From Pseudorhodoferax aquiterrae (GTDB lineage: Bacteria; Pseudomonadota; Gammaproteobacteria; Burkholderiales; Burkholderiaceae_C), in the NCBI RefSeq assembly GCF_014652235.1, contig NZ_BMYK01000005.1:186001-250000 (forward strand): a DNA stretch of 64,000 bases, written 5' to 3'. The notes below the pieces were generated by a model, which was given only the letters and a program-made list of their open reading frames with translations, had not been told where the DNA came from and made no database searches. Positions 1 to 9,500 of this stretch are shown here, in pieces; within the stretch, counting starts at the first letter, position 1, and each line of letters begins with the position of its first letter. The position numbers and the translations under genes are program-made.

Positions 1-1685
1 CGGCGGATCTCGCCCGTGGCCGGGTCGGCCGCGAGCATGGCGTTGTGCGCCAGGCCGGCCAGTTCACCCTTGCCCATGGCCGAGGTCGACATGTCGGTCT
101 GGATCCACAGCACACCGCGCGCGTCCACCCACAGGCCGTCGGGGCAGGCGAAGGCATCGCCCTTGACGTTGCCCCGGGCCTCCGCGCGTTCGTTGAGCGG
201 GTCGCCCGCCAGCACGAAGTGGTTCCACTGGAACCCCAGTCCGTCGTGGTCGCCGTCTTCCTTCCAGCGCAGGATATGGCCCATGCCGTTGTTGGCACGC
301 GGGTTGGCCGCGTCCACGCCCAGCTGGTCCTTGCCACCGCGGTTGCTGTTGTTGGTCAGCGTGCAGTAGACCCAGCCCTGCTTGTCCACGGCGATCCACT
401 CGGGCCGGTCCATCTTGGTCGCGCCGAGGCGGTCGCTGGCCTGGCGGCTCTTGATCAGCACCTCGCCCTGGTCGGCGAAGCCGTTGGCGGCGGTCAGCGG
501 GCCTTCGCCGTGCGTCAAGGCGATCCAGCGGCCGCGGCCGTCGGCGTCGAAGCGCGCCACGTACAGCGTGCCGGTGTCCAGCAGCGTCGCGTTGGCCGCG
601 GCGCCACCGGCCTGGATGCGGCCGGCGCTCACGAACTTGTAGATGTACTCGAAGCGGGCGTCCTCGCCCATGTAGACCACGGCGCGGCCGTCGCGCGTGA
701 CGGCCACGGTCGCGCCTTCGTGCGCGGCGCGGCCCAGCGCCGTGCGCTTGACCGGCGTGCTGCTCGGGTTGTGCGGGTCGATCTCCACGACCCAGCCATG
801 GCGGTTCAGCTCATTCGGGTGCCTGCCGGCGTCGAAGCGCTCGTCGTGCTCGTGCCAGCGGTAGCCGGCCGGGTCCCCCTTGCGCAGGCCCCAGCGTGCC
901 TGGTGCGCGTCGGGCTGGTCCGGGCCCTTGAAGTAGTTGACGAAGTTCTCTTCGCAGGTGAGGTAGGTGCCCCAGGGGGTGATGCCGCTGCCACAGTTGT
1001 TGAAGGTGCCCAGCACGCGCCGTCCGCTCGGGTCGGCGGCGGTCTGCATCAGCACGTGGCCGGCGGCCGGGCCGGACACGGCCATGGGCGTGCGCGCCGT
1101 GATGCGGCGCGCCCAGGGCGAAGGCCGCACCACGTCCCAGCGGCCGTCCTTCAGCGCCACCTCGCAGATGCTGACACCGTGCGCGGCCTGGGCCTTGCGC
1201 ACCTTCTCGGCCGTCCAGGGCGCCATGCCGCCCGCGTGCAGCAGGCCGTCGTCGGTGTACTCGTGGTTCATGACCAAGAGGCCGGAGGTGGCGCTCTGCG
1301 CGTAGAAGTGGATGCCGTCGTGGTGCATGCCGAACTGGGCCTCCTGCTCGGCCGCGCTGTTGCTGGCGTCGGACCTGTAGGCCGGGTTGTCGCCCGACAG
1401 GCCGACCGGCTCGCCCCAGGGCGCGATCACCTGCGCGGTATAGCCCTCGGGCACGGTGACGGTGTCGGCGTTGGAGATCGGCACGCTCTTGAAGCCGAGC
1501 GCGGTGCCCGTGGCACCGCCACCGGTGGTGGCGCAGCCCGCCAGGCCGAGCCCGGCCAACGGTGCGAGGAAGGCCGACGCCGCCGCGCCGCGCAGCACGG
1601 CACGGCGCGAGGGCTGGCTGACCTCATGGATGCTGGGGTTGGGACAGCGGTTGCTGTCCTCCATCGTGGAGAAGTCCTTCGGCAT
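1..1685 (-). CDS. phoX: PhoX-family alkaline phosphatase, C-terminus beyond left edge
   Basis: Secreted calcium-dependent phosphomonoesterase family (PhoX, formerly DUF839) that releases phosphate from organic esters outside the cytoplasm. About 561 codons are visible; the stop lies left of base 1. The N-terminus carries a twin-arginine motif (SRRAVLRG, Arg27-Arg28), a hydrophobic stretch and a possible lipobox (LAGC, Cys51), so Tat export, perhaps with lipid anchoring, is expected. The stretch before the twin arginines (NPSIHEV) is typical of the family. Family-like segments follow: MNHEYTDDG, a TPWGTYLTCEENF block and GYRWHEHDE. The ATG at 1685 places the Tat signal correctly, but no clear Shine-Dalgarno is seen. 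Instead a 7-bp stem (1694-1714) ends 8 nt before the start codon. A Pho box lies just upstream, so phosphate-starvation control is inferred. Function is confident from family membership. Confidence 0.9.
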   Translation of the reverse strand, partial: MPKDFSTMEDSNRCPNPSIHEVSQPSRRAVLRGAAASAFLAPLAGLGLAGCATTGGGATGTALGFKSVPISNADTVTVPEGYTAQVIAPWGEPVGLSGDNPAYRSDASNSAAEQEAQFGMHHDGIHFYAQSATSGLLVMNHEYTDDGLLHAGGMAPWTAEKVRKAQAAHGVSICEVALKDGRWDVVRPSPWARRITARTPMAVSGPAAGHVLMQTAADPSGRRVLGTFNNCGSGITPWGTYLTCEENFVNYFKGPDQPDAHQARWGLRKGDPAGYRWHEHDERFDAGRHPNELNRHGWVVEIDPHNPSSTPVKRTALGRAAHEGATVAVTRDGRAVVYMGEDARFEYIYKFVSAGRIQAGGAAANATLLDTGTLYVARFDADGRGRWIALTHGEGPLTAANGFADQGEVLIKSRQASDRLGATKMDRPEWIAVDKQGWVYCTLTNNSNRGGKDQLGVDAANPRANNGMGHILRWKEDGDHDGLGFQWNHFVLAGDPLNERAEARGNVKGDAFACPDGLWVDARGVLWIQTDMSTSAMGKGELAGLAHNAMLAADPATGEIR

Positions 1686-1732
1686 GGTGTTCTCGGGGTT
1701 CGTGGGAAACCCCGGAACACTGCCCGGTCATG

Positions 1733-1750
1733 GTGACAGTCGCGTGACGG
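1733..1750 (-). promoter_or_regulatory. Pho box upstream of phoX
   Basis: Read on the minus strand, CCGTCAC and CTGTCAC form two direct 7-mers separated by 4 bp (GCGA), the PhoB-site layout (consensus CTGTCAT-N4-CTGTCAT). The box begins directly after the stop codon of the upstream SDR gene and ends 47 bp before the phoX start. A weak -10-like CAGTGT lies about 10 bp downstream of the box. This suggests phoX has its own PhoB-driven promoter apart from the operon upstream. Confidence 0.65.
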
Positions 1751-2452
1751 TCACACGGCGCGCGTGATGCCGCCGTCGATGCGGATGTTCTGCCCCGTGA
1801 TGTAGCCGGCCTTGTCGGACGCGAGGAAGGCGATCAGCTCGCCCACCTCTTCCGAGGTACCGTAGCGGCCCATGGGAATGCGTGCGCGCCGATCTTGCTT
1901 CTCGGGCAGGCTGTCGATGTAGCCGGGCAGCACGTTGTTCATGCGGATGTTGTCGGCCGCATAGCGGTCCGCATAGAGCTTGGCGAAGCTGGCCAGGCCG
2001 GCGCGGAACACGCCCGAGGTCGGGAACGCGGCCTCGGGCTCGAAGGTCGCGTAGGTCGAGATGTTGACGATGGAGCCGCTCTTTTGCCGCTGCATCTGCG
2101 GCGTGACCAGGCGCGCGATGCGCACCACGTTGAGCAGGTAGAACTCCATGCCCAGGTGCCAGTCGGCATCCGGGATGCTCAGCAGATCGCCCTTGGGGCC
2201 GTGGCCGGCGCTGTTGACGACCGCGTCGATGCGGCCCCAGCGCGCCAGCGTGGCGTCGACCAGGCGGCCGAGGTCGGCGTCGGACTGGTTGGAGCCCGTC
2301 ACGCCGATGCCGCCGAGTTCGGCCGCCAGCGCCTCGCCCTTGCCCGAGGAGGACAGGATGGCGACGCCGTAGCCGGCGGCTGCCAGTGCGCGGGCCGCGG
2401 CAGCGCCCATGCCGCTGCCGCCGGCCGTGACGATGGCTGCGCGCACCGTCAT
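1751..2452 (-). CDS. Short-chain dehydrogenase/reductase-like protein with altered catalytic pair
   Basis: A 233-residue Rossmann-fold protein of the SDR superfamily. The nucleotide-binding loop (TAGGSGMG, residues 9-16), the NSAG motif (80-83), Asn108 and the Ser of NIS (Ser132) are present. At the place of the YxxxK catalytic motif the protein reads PTSGVFRAGL, so the aligned residues are Ser146 and Arg150, not Tyr and Lys. The C-terminal PGY and GQNIRIDGG segments are normal. Ordinary SDR chemistry is therefore doubtful: it may be a divergent reductase or a nucleotide-binding protein without redox activity. Its ATG overlaps the stop of the RidA-like gene as ATGA, and it is the last gene of the five-gene operon that begins at 10044. 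Confidence 0.85.
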   Translation of the reverse strand: MTVRAAIVTAGGSGMGAAAARALAAAGYGVAILSSSGKGEALAAELGGIGVTGSNQSDADLGRLVDATLARWGRIDAVVNSAGHGPKGDLLSIPDADWHLGMEFYLLNVVRIARLVTPQMQRQKSGSIVNISTYATFEPEAAFPTSGVFRAGLASFAKLYADRYAADNIRMNNVLPGYIDSLPEKQDRRARIPMGRYGTSEEVGELIAFLASDKAGYITGQNIRIDGGITRAV

Positions 2453-2904
2453 GCGACCTCGGCGATCAGTTCGATCTCGACGCAGGCGCCCATCGGGATC
2501 TGCGCCACGCCGAAGGCGCTGCGCGCATGCGCGCCGGCCGGTCCGAACAGCTCGGCCAGCAGCTCGCTGGCGCCATTGGTCACCAGGTGCTGCTCGGTGA
2601 AGTCCGGCGTGGAATTCACGAGGCTCATGAGCTTGACGATGCGCTGCACCTTGGCCAGATCGCCCGTGGCGGCCTGCAGCGTGCCGAGCAGGTCGATGGC
2701 CACGGCACGCGCGGCCGCCTTGCCTTCCTCGGTGCTGAGGTTCTTGCCGAGTTGGCCGACCCAGACCTTGCCGTCCTTCTTGGCGATGTGGCCGGACAGG
2801 AACACCAGCTTGCCGGTCTGCACGAAGGGCAGGTAGGCGGCGGCCGGCGTAGCCACCGGCGGCAGCGAGATGTTCAGGGCCTTGAGTTTGTCGTGGATGC
2901 TCAT
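2449..2904 (-). CDS. RidA family (YjgF/YER057c) protein
   Basis: A 151-residue RidA-superfamily protein. The best-known members hydrolyse reactive enamine/imine intermediates to ketones plus ammonia; many paralogues have no assigned substrate. Family features are the LVFLSGHIA strand (residues 33-41), the long helix beginning with EGKAAARAVAIDLLGTL and the ending PMGACVEIELIAEV. The conserved Arg before the terminal strand falls in HARSAFGV. The gene overlaps both neighbours as ATGA, so translation is probably coupled. Its place behind ATP-grasp and transglutaminase genes suggests a housekeeping or clean-up role for that pathway, which is inference. Confidence 0.88.
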   Translation of the reverse strand: MSIHDKLKALNISLPPVATPAAAYLPFVQTGKLVFLSGHIAKKDGKVWVGQLGKNLSTEEGKAAARAVAIDLLGTLQAATGDLAKVQRIVKLMSLVNSTPDFTEQHLVTNGASELLAELFGPAGAHARSAFGVAQIPMGACVEIELIAEVA

Positions 2905-3815
2905 GCGGGGATCTCCTCGGGTTGCGCGGCGTCGGCCGCCAGCGGCTGCACCGTCACGCCGACATGCAGGCTGTGGCGCGCGCCGCCATGGATGACGCCG
3001 CGCATGGGCGAGACGTCGGAAAAATCGCGGCCCACGGCCAGCGTCACGTAGTCCTCGCCCGGCGCGCGGTCGTTGGTCGGGTCGAAGTCGTACCAGCCGT
3101 CGTGGTCCGGTACGTCGGGCACGTAGACCGCCACCCAGGCGTGCGAGGCGTCGGCGCCGATCAGCCGCGGCTGGCCCGGTGGCGGCTGCGTGAGCAGGTA
3201 GCCCGACACGTAGCGCGCCGGCAGGCCCAGCATGCGCAGGCAGGCCACCATGATGTGGGCGAAGTCCTGGCACACGCCCTGGCGTTGGGCCAGCGCCTGC
3301 ACCGCAGGGGTGTTGATCTCGGTGCTGTCGGAGGCGTATTCGAAATCGCGGTGGATGCGCCGCATCAGGTCGTCGGTGGCTTCCAGCAGCGGCCTGCCGG
3401 CCGTGAAACTGGGCCGCACATAGTCCATGAAGTCGGCATGGCGCGGCACGTAGGGCGAGGGGAACAGGTACTCGGACGCGGCGTCGTAGCCGCCGCCGGC
3501 GTGGTAGCGGAAGCGGTCGCGCACCTGCTCCCAGGCCAGCGGGCTGGGCGGCCGCTGCGGCAGCCGCGTCTCGACCACGCTGTCGGCCAGCACGCGCAGC
3601 TCCTCGTGGCCGCTCTGCAGCGCGAAGAAGCTGCGCGTGTTGCCGAACACGTCGCGGCCCGTGCGCAGCTCGTCGGGTTCTGGCGTCACCACCAGCCGGT
3701 GGTGCAGCAGCCGCTGGCTGGGCGTGTCGCGTGGCTGCAGATGCGCCACGTGCTGCGCGGTCTCCACGGCCGGCGTGTAGTCGTAGCGCGTTTCATGGGT
3801 GACTTGCAGTCGCAT
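2901..3815 (-). CDS. Transglutaminase-like cysteine protease-fold protein (304 aa)
   Basis: Bacterial transglutaminase-like protein with the N-terminal beta domain (Bact_transglu_N, about residues 1-90) and the papain-like core. The triad is visible: Cys182 in GVCQDFAH, His225 in DASHAWVAVY and Asp245 in YDFDPTND. It is expected to hydrolyse or exchange amide/peptide bonds. Proteins of this family are regularly encoded beside circularly permuted ATP-grasp and alpha-E proteins, for which Iyer and co-workers predicted a peptide-ligation or tagging role. No signal peptide is seen, so it should be cytoplasmic. It starts 9 bp after the ATP-grasp/alpha-E gene and overlaps the RidA-like gene as ATGA. 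Confidence 0.9.
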   Translation of the reverse strand: MRLQVTHETRYDYTPAVETAQHVAHLQPRDTPSQRLLHHRLVVTPEPDELRTGRDVFGNTRSFFALQSGHEELRVLADSVVETRLPQRPPSPLAWEQVRDRFRYHAGGGYDAASEYLFPSPYVPRHADFMDYVRPSFTAGRPLLEATDDLMRRIHRDFEYASDSTEINTPAVQALAQRQGVCQDFAHIMVACLRMLGLPARYVSGYLLTQPPPGQPRLIGADASHAWVAVYVPDVPDHDGWYDFDPTNDRAPGEDYVTLAVGRDFSDVSPMRGVIHGGARHSLHVGVTVQPLAADAAQPEEIPA

Positions 3816-3824
3816 GGGCCTTCC

Positions 3825-6446
3825 CTATGCACCCACGCTGGTCTTGGCGTCGCGCGAGTGCGTGAAGTAGATGGCGCCGATGGCGTCGGAGATCTCGTAG
3901 GCCGACTGCACGCAGGCTTCCAGCCGCTTGAGCAGGTCCGCATGCCGCCCGTCCGCATCGACGGCGCAGATCTCCTCGAGCGACCAGCGGGCCGGCTGCA
4001 GCACGTCGCGCGCCAGCGGCGTGTCCTGCACCTTGGCGTCACCGGCCAGCTTGGCCAGGCGGCCGGCCAGGGTATGGGCCACCCAGCCCAGCGAGCGCGG
4101 GTTGTCGCGGTCCAGCACCAGCAGGTCCAGCAGCGCCGGCAGTTCGCGGCCCTGCTGGTACTGGGAGTGGAAGGTGATGGTGCTGTCGAACAGCGAGAGC
4201 ACCGCCTCGAAGCCGCCCGTGGTCGCCAGCGCACCGCTGGACACCGCGCGCGCCAGTGCAGAGGACAGAAAGCCCAGCCGCTCCACATGCCGGCCGATGG
4301 ACAGCAGCCGCCAGCCGTCGTCGCGCGTCATGCGGTCGGTCTGCGCGCCGGTCATGGCCGCCGTGGCGGTGCTGGTGGTCTCCAGCAGGCGCAACGCTTC
4401 CAGCGCCGAGAAGTCGCCGCTGCGCGTGGCGTCGGCGCAGCGCGCCAGCAGGTCTTCCTCGGCCTGCACGATCACGTTCCAGTGTTCCTGCGAGAGCCGC
4501 TCGCGCACGGCCGAGGCGGCGAAGCGTGTCGCGCGCAGGTTGTAGCCCACGCTCTGCACCTGCTCGGTGTCGCCCAGCCCGGCGATCAGCGAGCGCTCGA
4601 ACACGCGGCGTGCCTGGGCTGGCGAGGGCACGGCCGGCAGCACCAGTGCGAACGCCTTGCACATGTCGTGCAGCCAGGCCAGCAGCGGGGCCAGGGACTG
4701 GTCCTCGCCGTTGAGCGCTGACAATGTCACACGCGCCAGCCGCAGCGTGTTCTCCGAACGCTCGGCATAGCGGCCGAGCCAGAACAGGTTCTCCGCGGCG
4801 CGGCTGGTAACCAGGCGCCGGCGGCGCACCACGGCCGCGGGCGACTGGTGCCGGTGCAGCAGCGTGGTGCGGTCGACCTCGCCTTCGGTGCGCACCCAGA
4901 CGTCGGCGCTGCTGCCGCCGCGCTGCATCGAGGCGATGCTGTGGTGCGCGCTGACCATGCGCGCCAGACCGCCCGGCAGCACGCGCCAGGAGCGCGGCCC
5001 GTCGGACACGGCGAACACGCGCAGCATGACCGAGCGCGGTGCGATGCGCGGCGGGTAGCCTGTGCCGCTGCTCCAGGTCGGCATCTGCGACAGCGGCATG
5101 TAGGTCTGCACGGTGTGCTCGTCGCCCTGGCGCATGATGCGGCCGGCCCATTCGTCGAGCTGGCGGCGCGACAGCGCATTGCCCAGCACGGCATCGAAGG
5201 GGGCCGGGCCGCCGCTGTCGCCGTAGGTGGGCTTGATCACGCAGCGGGCCAGGTCGGGCAGGGCGGCTTCCATCGCGGCGCGCTCGCCGCACCACCAGGT
5301 CGGCACGGCCGGCAGCTGCAGTTCCTCGCCGAGCAGATGCCGCGCGAGAGCGGGCAGGAAGCCCAGCAGCGCGGGCGATTCCAGGAAGGCCGAGCCCGGC
5401 GCGTTGGCCACCAGCACGTTGCCGGCGCGGATCGCCTGCAGCAGGCCGGGCACGCCCAGGCGCGAATCGGGGCGCAGCTCGAGCGGGTCCAGGTACTGGT
5501 CGTCCAGCCGCTTGATCAGGCCGTGCACGGGTTCCAGGCCCTTGAGGGTCTTGAGGTACAGGCGCTGGTCGCGCACGGTCAGGTCGCTGCCCTCGACCAG
5601 CGTGAGGCCCAGGTAGCGCGCCAGGTAGGCCTGCTCGAAGTAGGTCTCGTTGTAGGGCCCCGGCGTCAGCAGCGCGATGTGGGCATCGGCCCCGGCCGGG
5701 CTCATGCGCTGGATGCCTTCGACCATGGCGCTGTAGGTGGCGGCCAGGCGCTGCACGTGCAGCGCGTCGAAGGCCTGCGGGAACAGCCGCGAGATGGCCA
5801 GCCGGTTCTCCAGCAGGTAGCCCAGGCCCGAAGGTGCCTGGGTGCGCTGCGAGACCACCCACCAGTTGCCGTCGGCGCCATGGGCCAGGTCGTAGGCCGT
5901 GATGTGCAGGTGCGTGCCGGCCAGCGGCTCCACGCCGTGCATGGCGCGCAGGTAGCCCGGATGGCCCTGCACCAGGGCCGGGGGCAGCAGGCCTTGGGCC
6001 AGCAGGCGCTGCGGGCCATAGACGTCGGCCATCACGCTGTCGAGCACGCGCACGCGCTGCAGCACGCCGGCTTCGATCTGGCGCCAGCTGTCCGGAGTGA
6101 CGATGAGCGGGAACAGGTCGAGCGACCAGGGGCGCTGCGGGTTGGCGGCGTCGGCGTAGACGTTGTAGGTGACGCCGTTGTCGCGCAGCTGGCGCCGCAT
6201 CAGCGCGGTGCGGCGGTCCAGGTCGGCAAAGCCTTCGCGGCCCAGCAGTTCGAAGAATTCGGCCCAGTCGGGCGTCAGCGGCGGCCGCGCCGCGTTGCTG
6301 CGCGCGGGCGCATCGGCGGCGGGCCGCGCCATACCGCGCAGTTCGTCGTAATGGCCCGGCATGGCCGGCCTGGCCAGCGAGGACGCCAGCCCGGCCGGGC
6401 TTTCCTGGCCTTGCCCGTCGAAAAGGTTGTTGCTTGATTGATCCAC
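3825..6446 (-). CDS. Circularly permuted ATP-grasp protein fused to an alpha-E domain
   Basis: 873 residues. Residues about 55-540 match circularly permuted ATP-grasp ligases (DUF404/407 type): NGVTYNVYAD near the start, APSGLGYLLENR, LLTPGPYNETYFEQAYLA, LVEGSDL, an RLDDQYLDP metal/ATP segment and CVIKPTYGDSGG. Residues about 543-873 form the helical alpha-E domain (DUF403), beginning SRAAENLFWLGRYAERSENT. The family is predicted to ligate amino acids or peptides with ATP; the substrate is unknown. The start is a GTG at 6446 with a weak ribosome site; a start nearer residue 29 is possible. The plus-strand copy of this pair (12636-15117) is split into two genes, so the two clusters differ in architecture. 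Confidence 0.9.
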   Translation of the reverse strand: MDQSSNNLFDGQGQESPAGLASSLARPAMPGHYDELRGMARPAADAPARSNAARPPLTPDWAEFFELLGREGFADLDRRTALMRRQLRDNGVTYNVYADAANPQRPWSLDLFPLIVTPDSWRQIEAGVLQRVRVLDSVMADVYGPQRLLAQGLLPPALVQGHPGYLRAMHGVEPLAGTHLHITAYDLAHGADGNWWVVSQRTQAPSGLGYLLENRLAISRLFPQAFDALHVQRLAATYSAMVEGIQRMSPAGADAHIALLTPGPYNETYFEQAYLARYLGLTLVEGSDLTVRDQRLYLKTLKGLEPVHGLIKRLDDQYLDPLELRPDSRLGVPGLLQAIRAGNVLVANAPGSAFLESPALLGFLPALARHLLGEELQLPAVPTWWCGERAAMEAALPDLARCVIKPTYGDSGGPAPFDAVLGNALSRRQLDEWAGRIMRQGDEHTVQTYMPLSQMPTWSSGTGYPPRIAPRSVMLRVFAVSDGPRSWRVLPGGLARMVSAHHSIASMQRGGSSADVWVRTEGEVDRTTLLHRHQSPAAVVRRRRLVTSRAAENLFWLGRYAERSENTLRLARVTLSALNGEDQSLAPLLAWLHDMCKAFALVLPAVPSPAQARRVFERSLIAGLGDTEQVQSVGYNLRATRFAASAVRERLSQEHWNVIVQAEEDLLARCADATRSGDFSALEALRLLETTSTATAAMTGAQTDRMTRDDGWRLLSIGRHVERLGFLSSALARAVSSGALATTGGFEAVLSLFDSTITFHSQYQQGRELPALLDLLVLDRDNPRSLGWVAHTLAGRLAKLAGDAKVQDTPLARDVLQPARWSLEEICAVDADGRHADLLKRLEACVQSAYEISDAIGAIYFTHSRDAKTSVGA

Positions 6447-6462
6447 GTCAGGGGCATTGTCA

Positions 6463-6484
6463 CATCCCGGTCACCGCCGGGATG
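6463..6484 (-). other. Perfect 8-bp stem-loop in the intercistronic gap
   Basis: CATCCCGG and CCGGGATG pair perfectly around a 6-nt loop in the 73-bp gap between the large transglutaminase gene and the ATP-grasp/alpha-E gene. No T-run follows, so it does not look like an intrinsic terminator. It could be an mRNA processing or stability element, or an operator. Confidence 0.4.
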
Positions 6485-6519
6485 CTGCATGCACGCCACA
6501 GTCGCGGCCCCTCTTGCGT

Positions 6520-9500
6520 TCAGCGCCGCAGGTCCAGTGTGAACGGGAACTCGCGGCTGCCCGGCACGTGGATCGTGGCGGGCGGCACGACCATCGTGCC
6601 CGGCGTGTGGCCGATGCGGAAGAAGCGCGCCAGGCGCCGGCTCTCGGCCTCGTACGAGTTGACCGGGAAGGTGTCGTAGTTGCGGCCGCCCGGGTGCGCC
6701 ACGTGGTACTGGCAGCCGCCGAGCGAGCGCTTCATCCAGGTGTCGACGATGTCGAACACCAGCGGCGTGTGCACGCCGATCGTGGGATGCAGGGCCGAGG
6801 GCGGGGCCCAGGCGCGGTAGCGGATGCCGGCCACGTACTCGCCCTTGGTGCCGGTAGGCTGCATGGCCAGCGCGCGGCCGTTGCAGGTGACCACGTAGCG
6901 GCTCTCGTTGAGGCCGGTCACGCGCACCTCGATGCGCTCCAGCGAGGAATCCACGTAGCGCACGGTGCCGCCGATCGCACCTTCCTCGCCCATCACGTGC
7001 CAGGGTTCGAGTGCATTGCGCAGCGTCAGTTCGATGCTGGCGTTCTGGAGCTGGCCGACCAGCGGGAAGCGGAATTCGAAGTGCGGCGCGAACCAGGACG
7101 GATCGAAGGCGAAACCGGCTTCGCGCATCTCGCGGATCACGTCGTCGAAGTCCATCTTGACGAAGCTCGGCAGCAGGAAGCGGTCGTGCAGTTCCGTGCC
7201 CCAGCGCGTGGCCGGCGCCTGGTAGGGCGCGTGCCAGAAGCGCGCGATCAGCGCGCGCAGCAGCAGCTGCTGCACGATGCTCATGCGCGCATGCGGCGGC
7301 ATCTCGAAGGCGCGCAGCTCCAGCAGGCCCAGCCGGCCGGTGCTGCTGTCGGGCGAGTACATCTTGTCGATGCAGAACTCGCTGCGGTGGGTGTTGCCCG
7401 TCACGTCGATCAGCACGTTGCGCAGCGTGCGGTCCACCAGCCAGGGCGGCATGTCCTGGCCGTAGACCTCGCGGTTGCGGCGGATCTCGCGCAGCGCGAT
7501 CTCCAGCTCGTAAAGCTGATCGTTCCTGGCCTCGTCCACGCGCGGCGCCTGGCTGGTCGGGCCGATGAACATGCCCGAGAACAGATAGGACAGCGAAGGG
7601 TGGTTGTGCCAGTACAGGATCAGGCTGGCCAGCAGCTCGGGCTTGCGCAGGAACGGGCTGTCGACCGGCGTGGCGCCGCCCAGCACGAAATGGTTGCCGC
7701 CGCCGGTGCCGGTGTGGCGGCCGTCGGTCATGAACTTCTCGGCCGACAGGCGCGTCTCGAACGCGGCCTGGTACAGGAACTCGGTGTGCTGCACCAGTTC
7801 GCCCCAGTTGTGGGCCGGGTGGATGTTGACCTCGATCACACCCGGGTCGGGCGTGACCTGCAGCAGCTTCAGGCGCGCATCGCGCGGCGGCGGGTAGCCT
7901 TCCAGCACGATCTTGACGCCCAGTTCCTCGGCCGTGGCCTCGACCGCGGCCAGCAGGTCCAGGTAGTCCTCCAGCCGCGCCAGCGGTGGCATGAACACAT
8001 AGAGGTGGCCGGACTTGGTGCCGATCTGCTCGGCCTTGGGCCCGTTGGCACGGCGCGGATCGCGCGCTTCCACGCACAGCGCGGTGCGGGTGATCCAGTG
8101 GGCCGATTCGAAGCGGTTCGGGCTGCGCAGGAAGTTGGCCGGTTCGGCCTGTAGCGGGTCGGGCGTGGGCGCGTCGCCCAGGCGGCGGTCCTGCCAGCGG
8201 CGTGCGGATTCGCCGGGGTGGTCGGTCGCGCTCACGAAGCGGGTGGGGTCCTGCTGCGCAGACAGCGGGGCGCTGCTGCTCGTGCCGAGGCCGTGGCCGC
8301 CCGCTGCGCTGGCGGCGGCGTAGCGCGCACGCAGGCCGTCGGCGGCCGGCAGCGCCGAACGCGGCTCCATCGGGTCGCGTTCGTGGAAGTAGGGGTAGTC
8401 GCTCTTGCTGACCCAGGGCAGCGAATCGAGCGGCAGCCGGTAGCCCATGGGCGAGTCGCCGGGCACCAGGTACATGCGCTCGTCGCGGAAGAACCAGGGG
8501 CCGGTGGTCCAGCGGCTGCCGGCCAGGCCCGGTCCTTCGCCCACCTGCAGCGGCAGCACGTAGCCGATCACGGCGTCCAGCTTCTGGTCGAACACGCGGC
8601 GCAGACGGGCGCGCTCGAGCTCGTCGTCCAGCCGCGTGTCGAAGGGGTCGACGTTGACGGGCAGGCGGCGCTCGCGCCACAGGTAGTAGAAGACGTCCTC
8701 GTAGCCGGCCTGCACGAAGGCATCGGTCAGGTTCAGCTTGCTGGCCAGCAGCGCGGTGAAGCGGCGCGCGTCTTCGCTGGTGTAGTGGGCCGGATGGCGC
8801 TCGTCGGCGAACAGGGCCGGGTTGGACCAACTGGGCTGGCCGTCGGCGCGCCAGAAGATCGACAGCGCCCAGCGCGGCAGCTGCTCGCCCGGGTACCACT
8901 TGCCCTGGCCGAAGTGCAGGAAGCCGCCCTGGCCGTACTCGGCGCGCAGCTTGTGCACGAGTTCGGTGGCATAGCCGCGCTTGGTCGGGCCCAGCGCGTC
9001 GGTGTTCCACTCGGCGGCGTCGCGGTCGCTCGTGGCCACGAAGGTCGGCTCGCCGCCCATGGTCAGGCGCACGTCGCCGGCGAGGAGCTGGGCGTCGACC
9101 TGCTCGCCCAGCGCCAGCACCTCGGCCCATTGCTCCTCGGTGTAGGGCTTGGTCACGCGCGGCGATTCGAAGATGCGCGTGACGGCCATGTGGTGTTCGA
9201 ACGTGACCTCGGCCTCGTCGACCAGGCCTTCGATGGGCGCGGCGCCCGAGGGCTGCGGCGTGCAGGCCAGCGGGATGTGGCCTTCGCCGGCCAGCAGGCC
9301 CGAGGTCGCGTCCAGGCCGATCCAGCCGGCGCCGGGCAGGTAGACCTCGCACCAGGCGTGCAGGTCGGTGAAGTCGTGGTCGGTGCCGCTGGGGCCGTCG
9401 AGCGCCTTCACGTCGGGCGTGAGCTGAATCAGGTAGCCCGAGACGAAGCGCGCCGCCAGGCCGCAGCGGCGCAGCAGCTGCACCAGCAGCCAGCCCGAGT

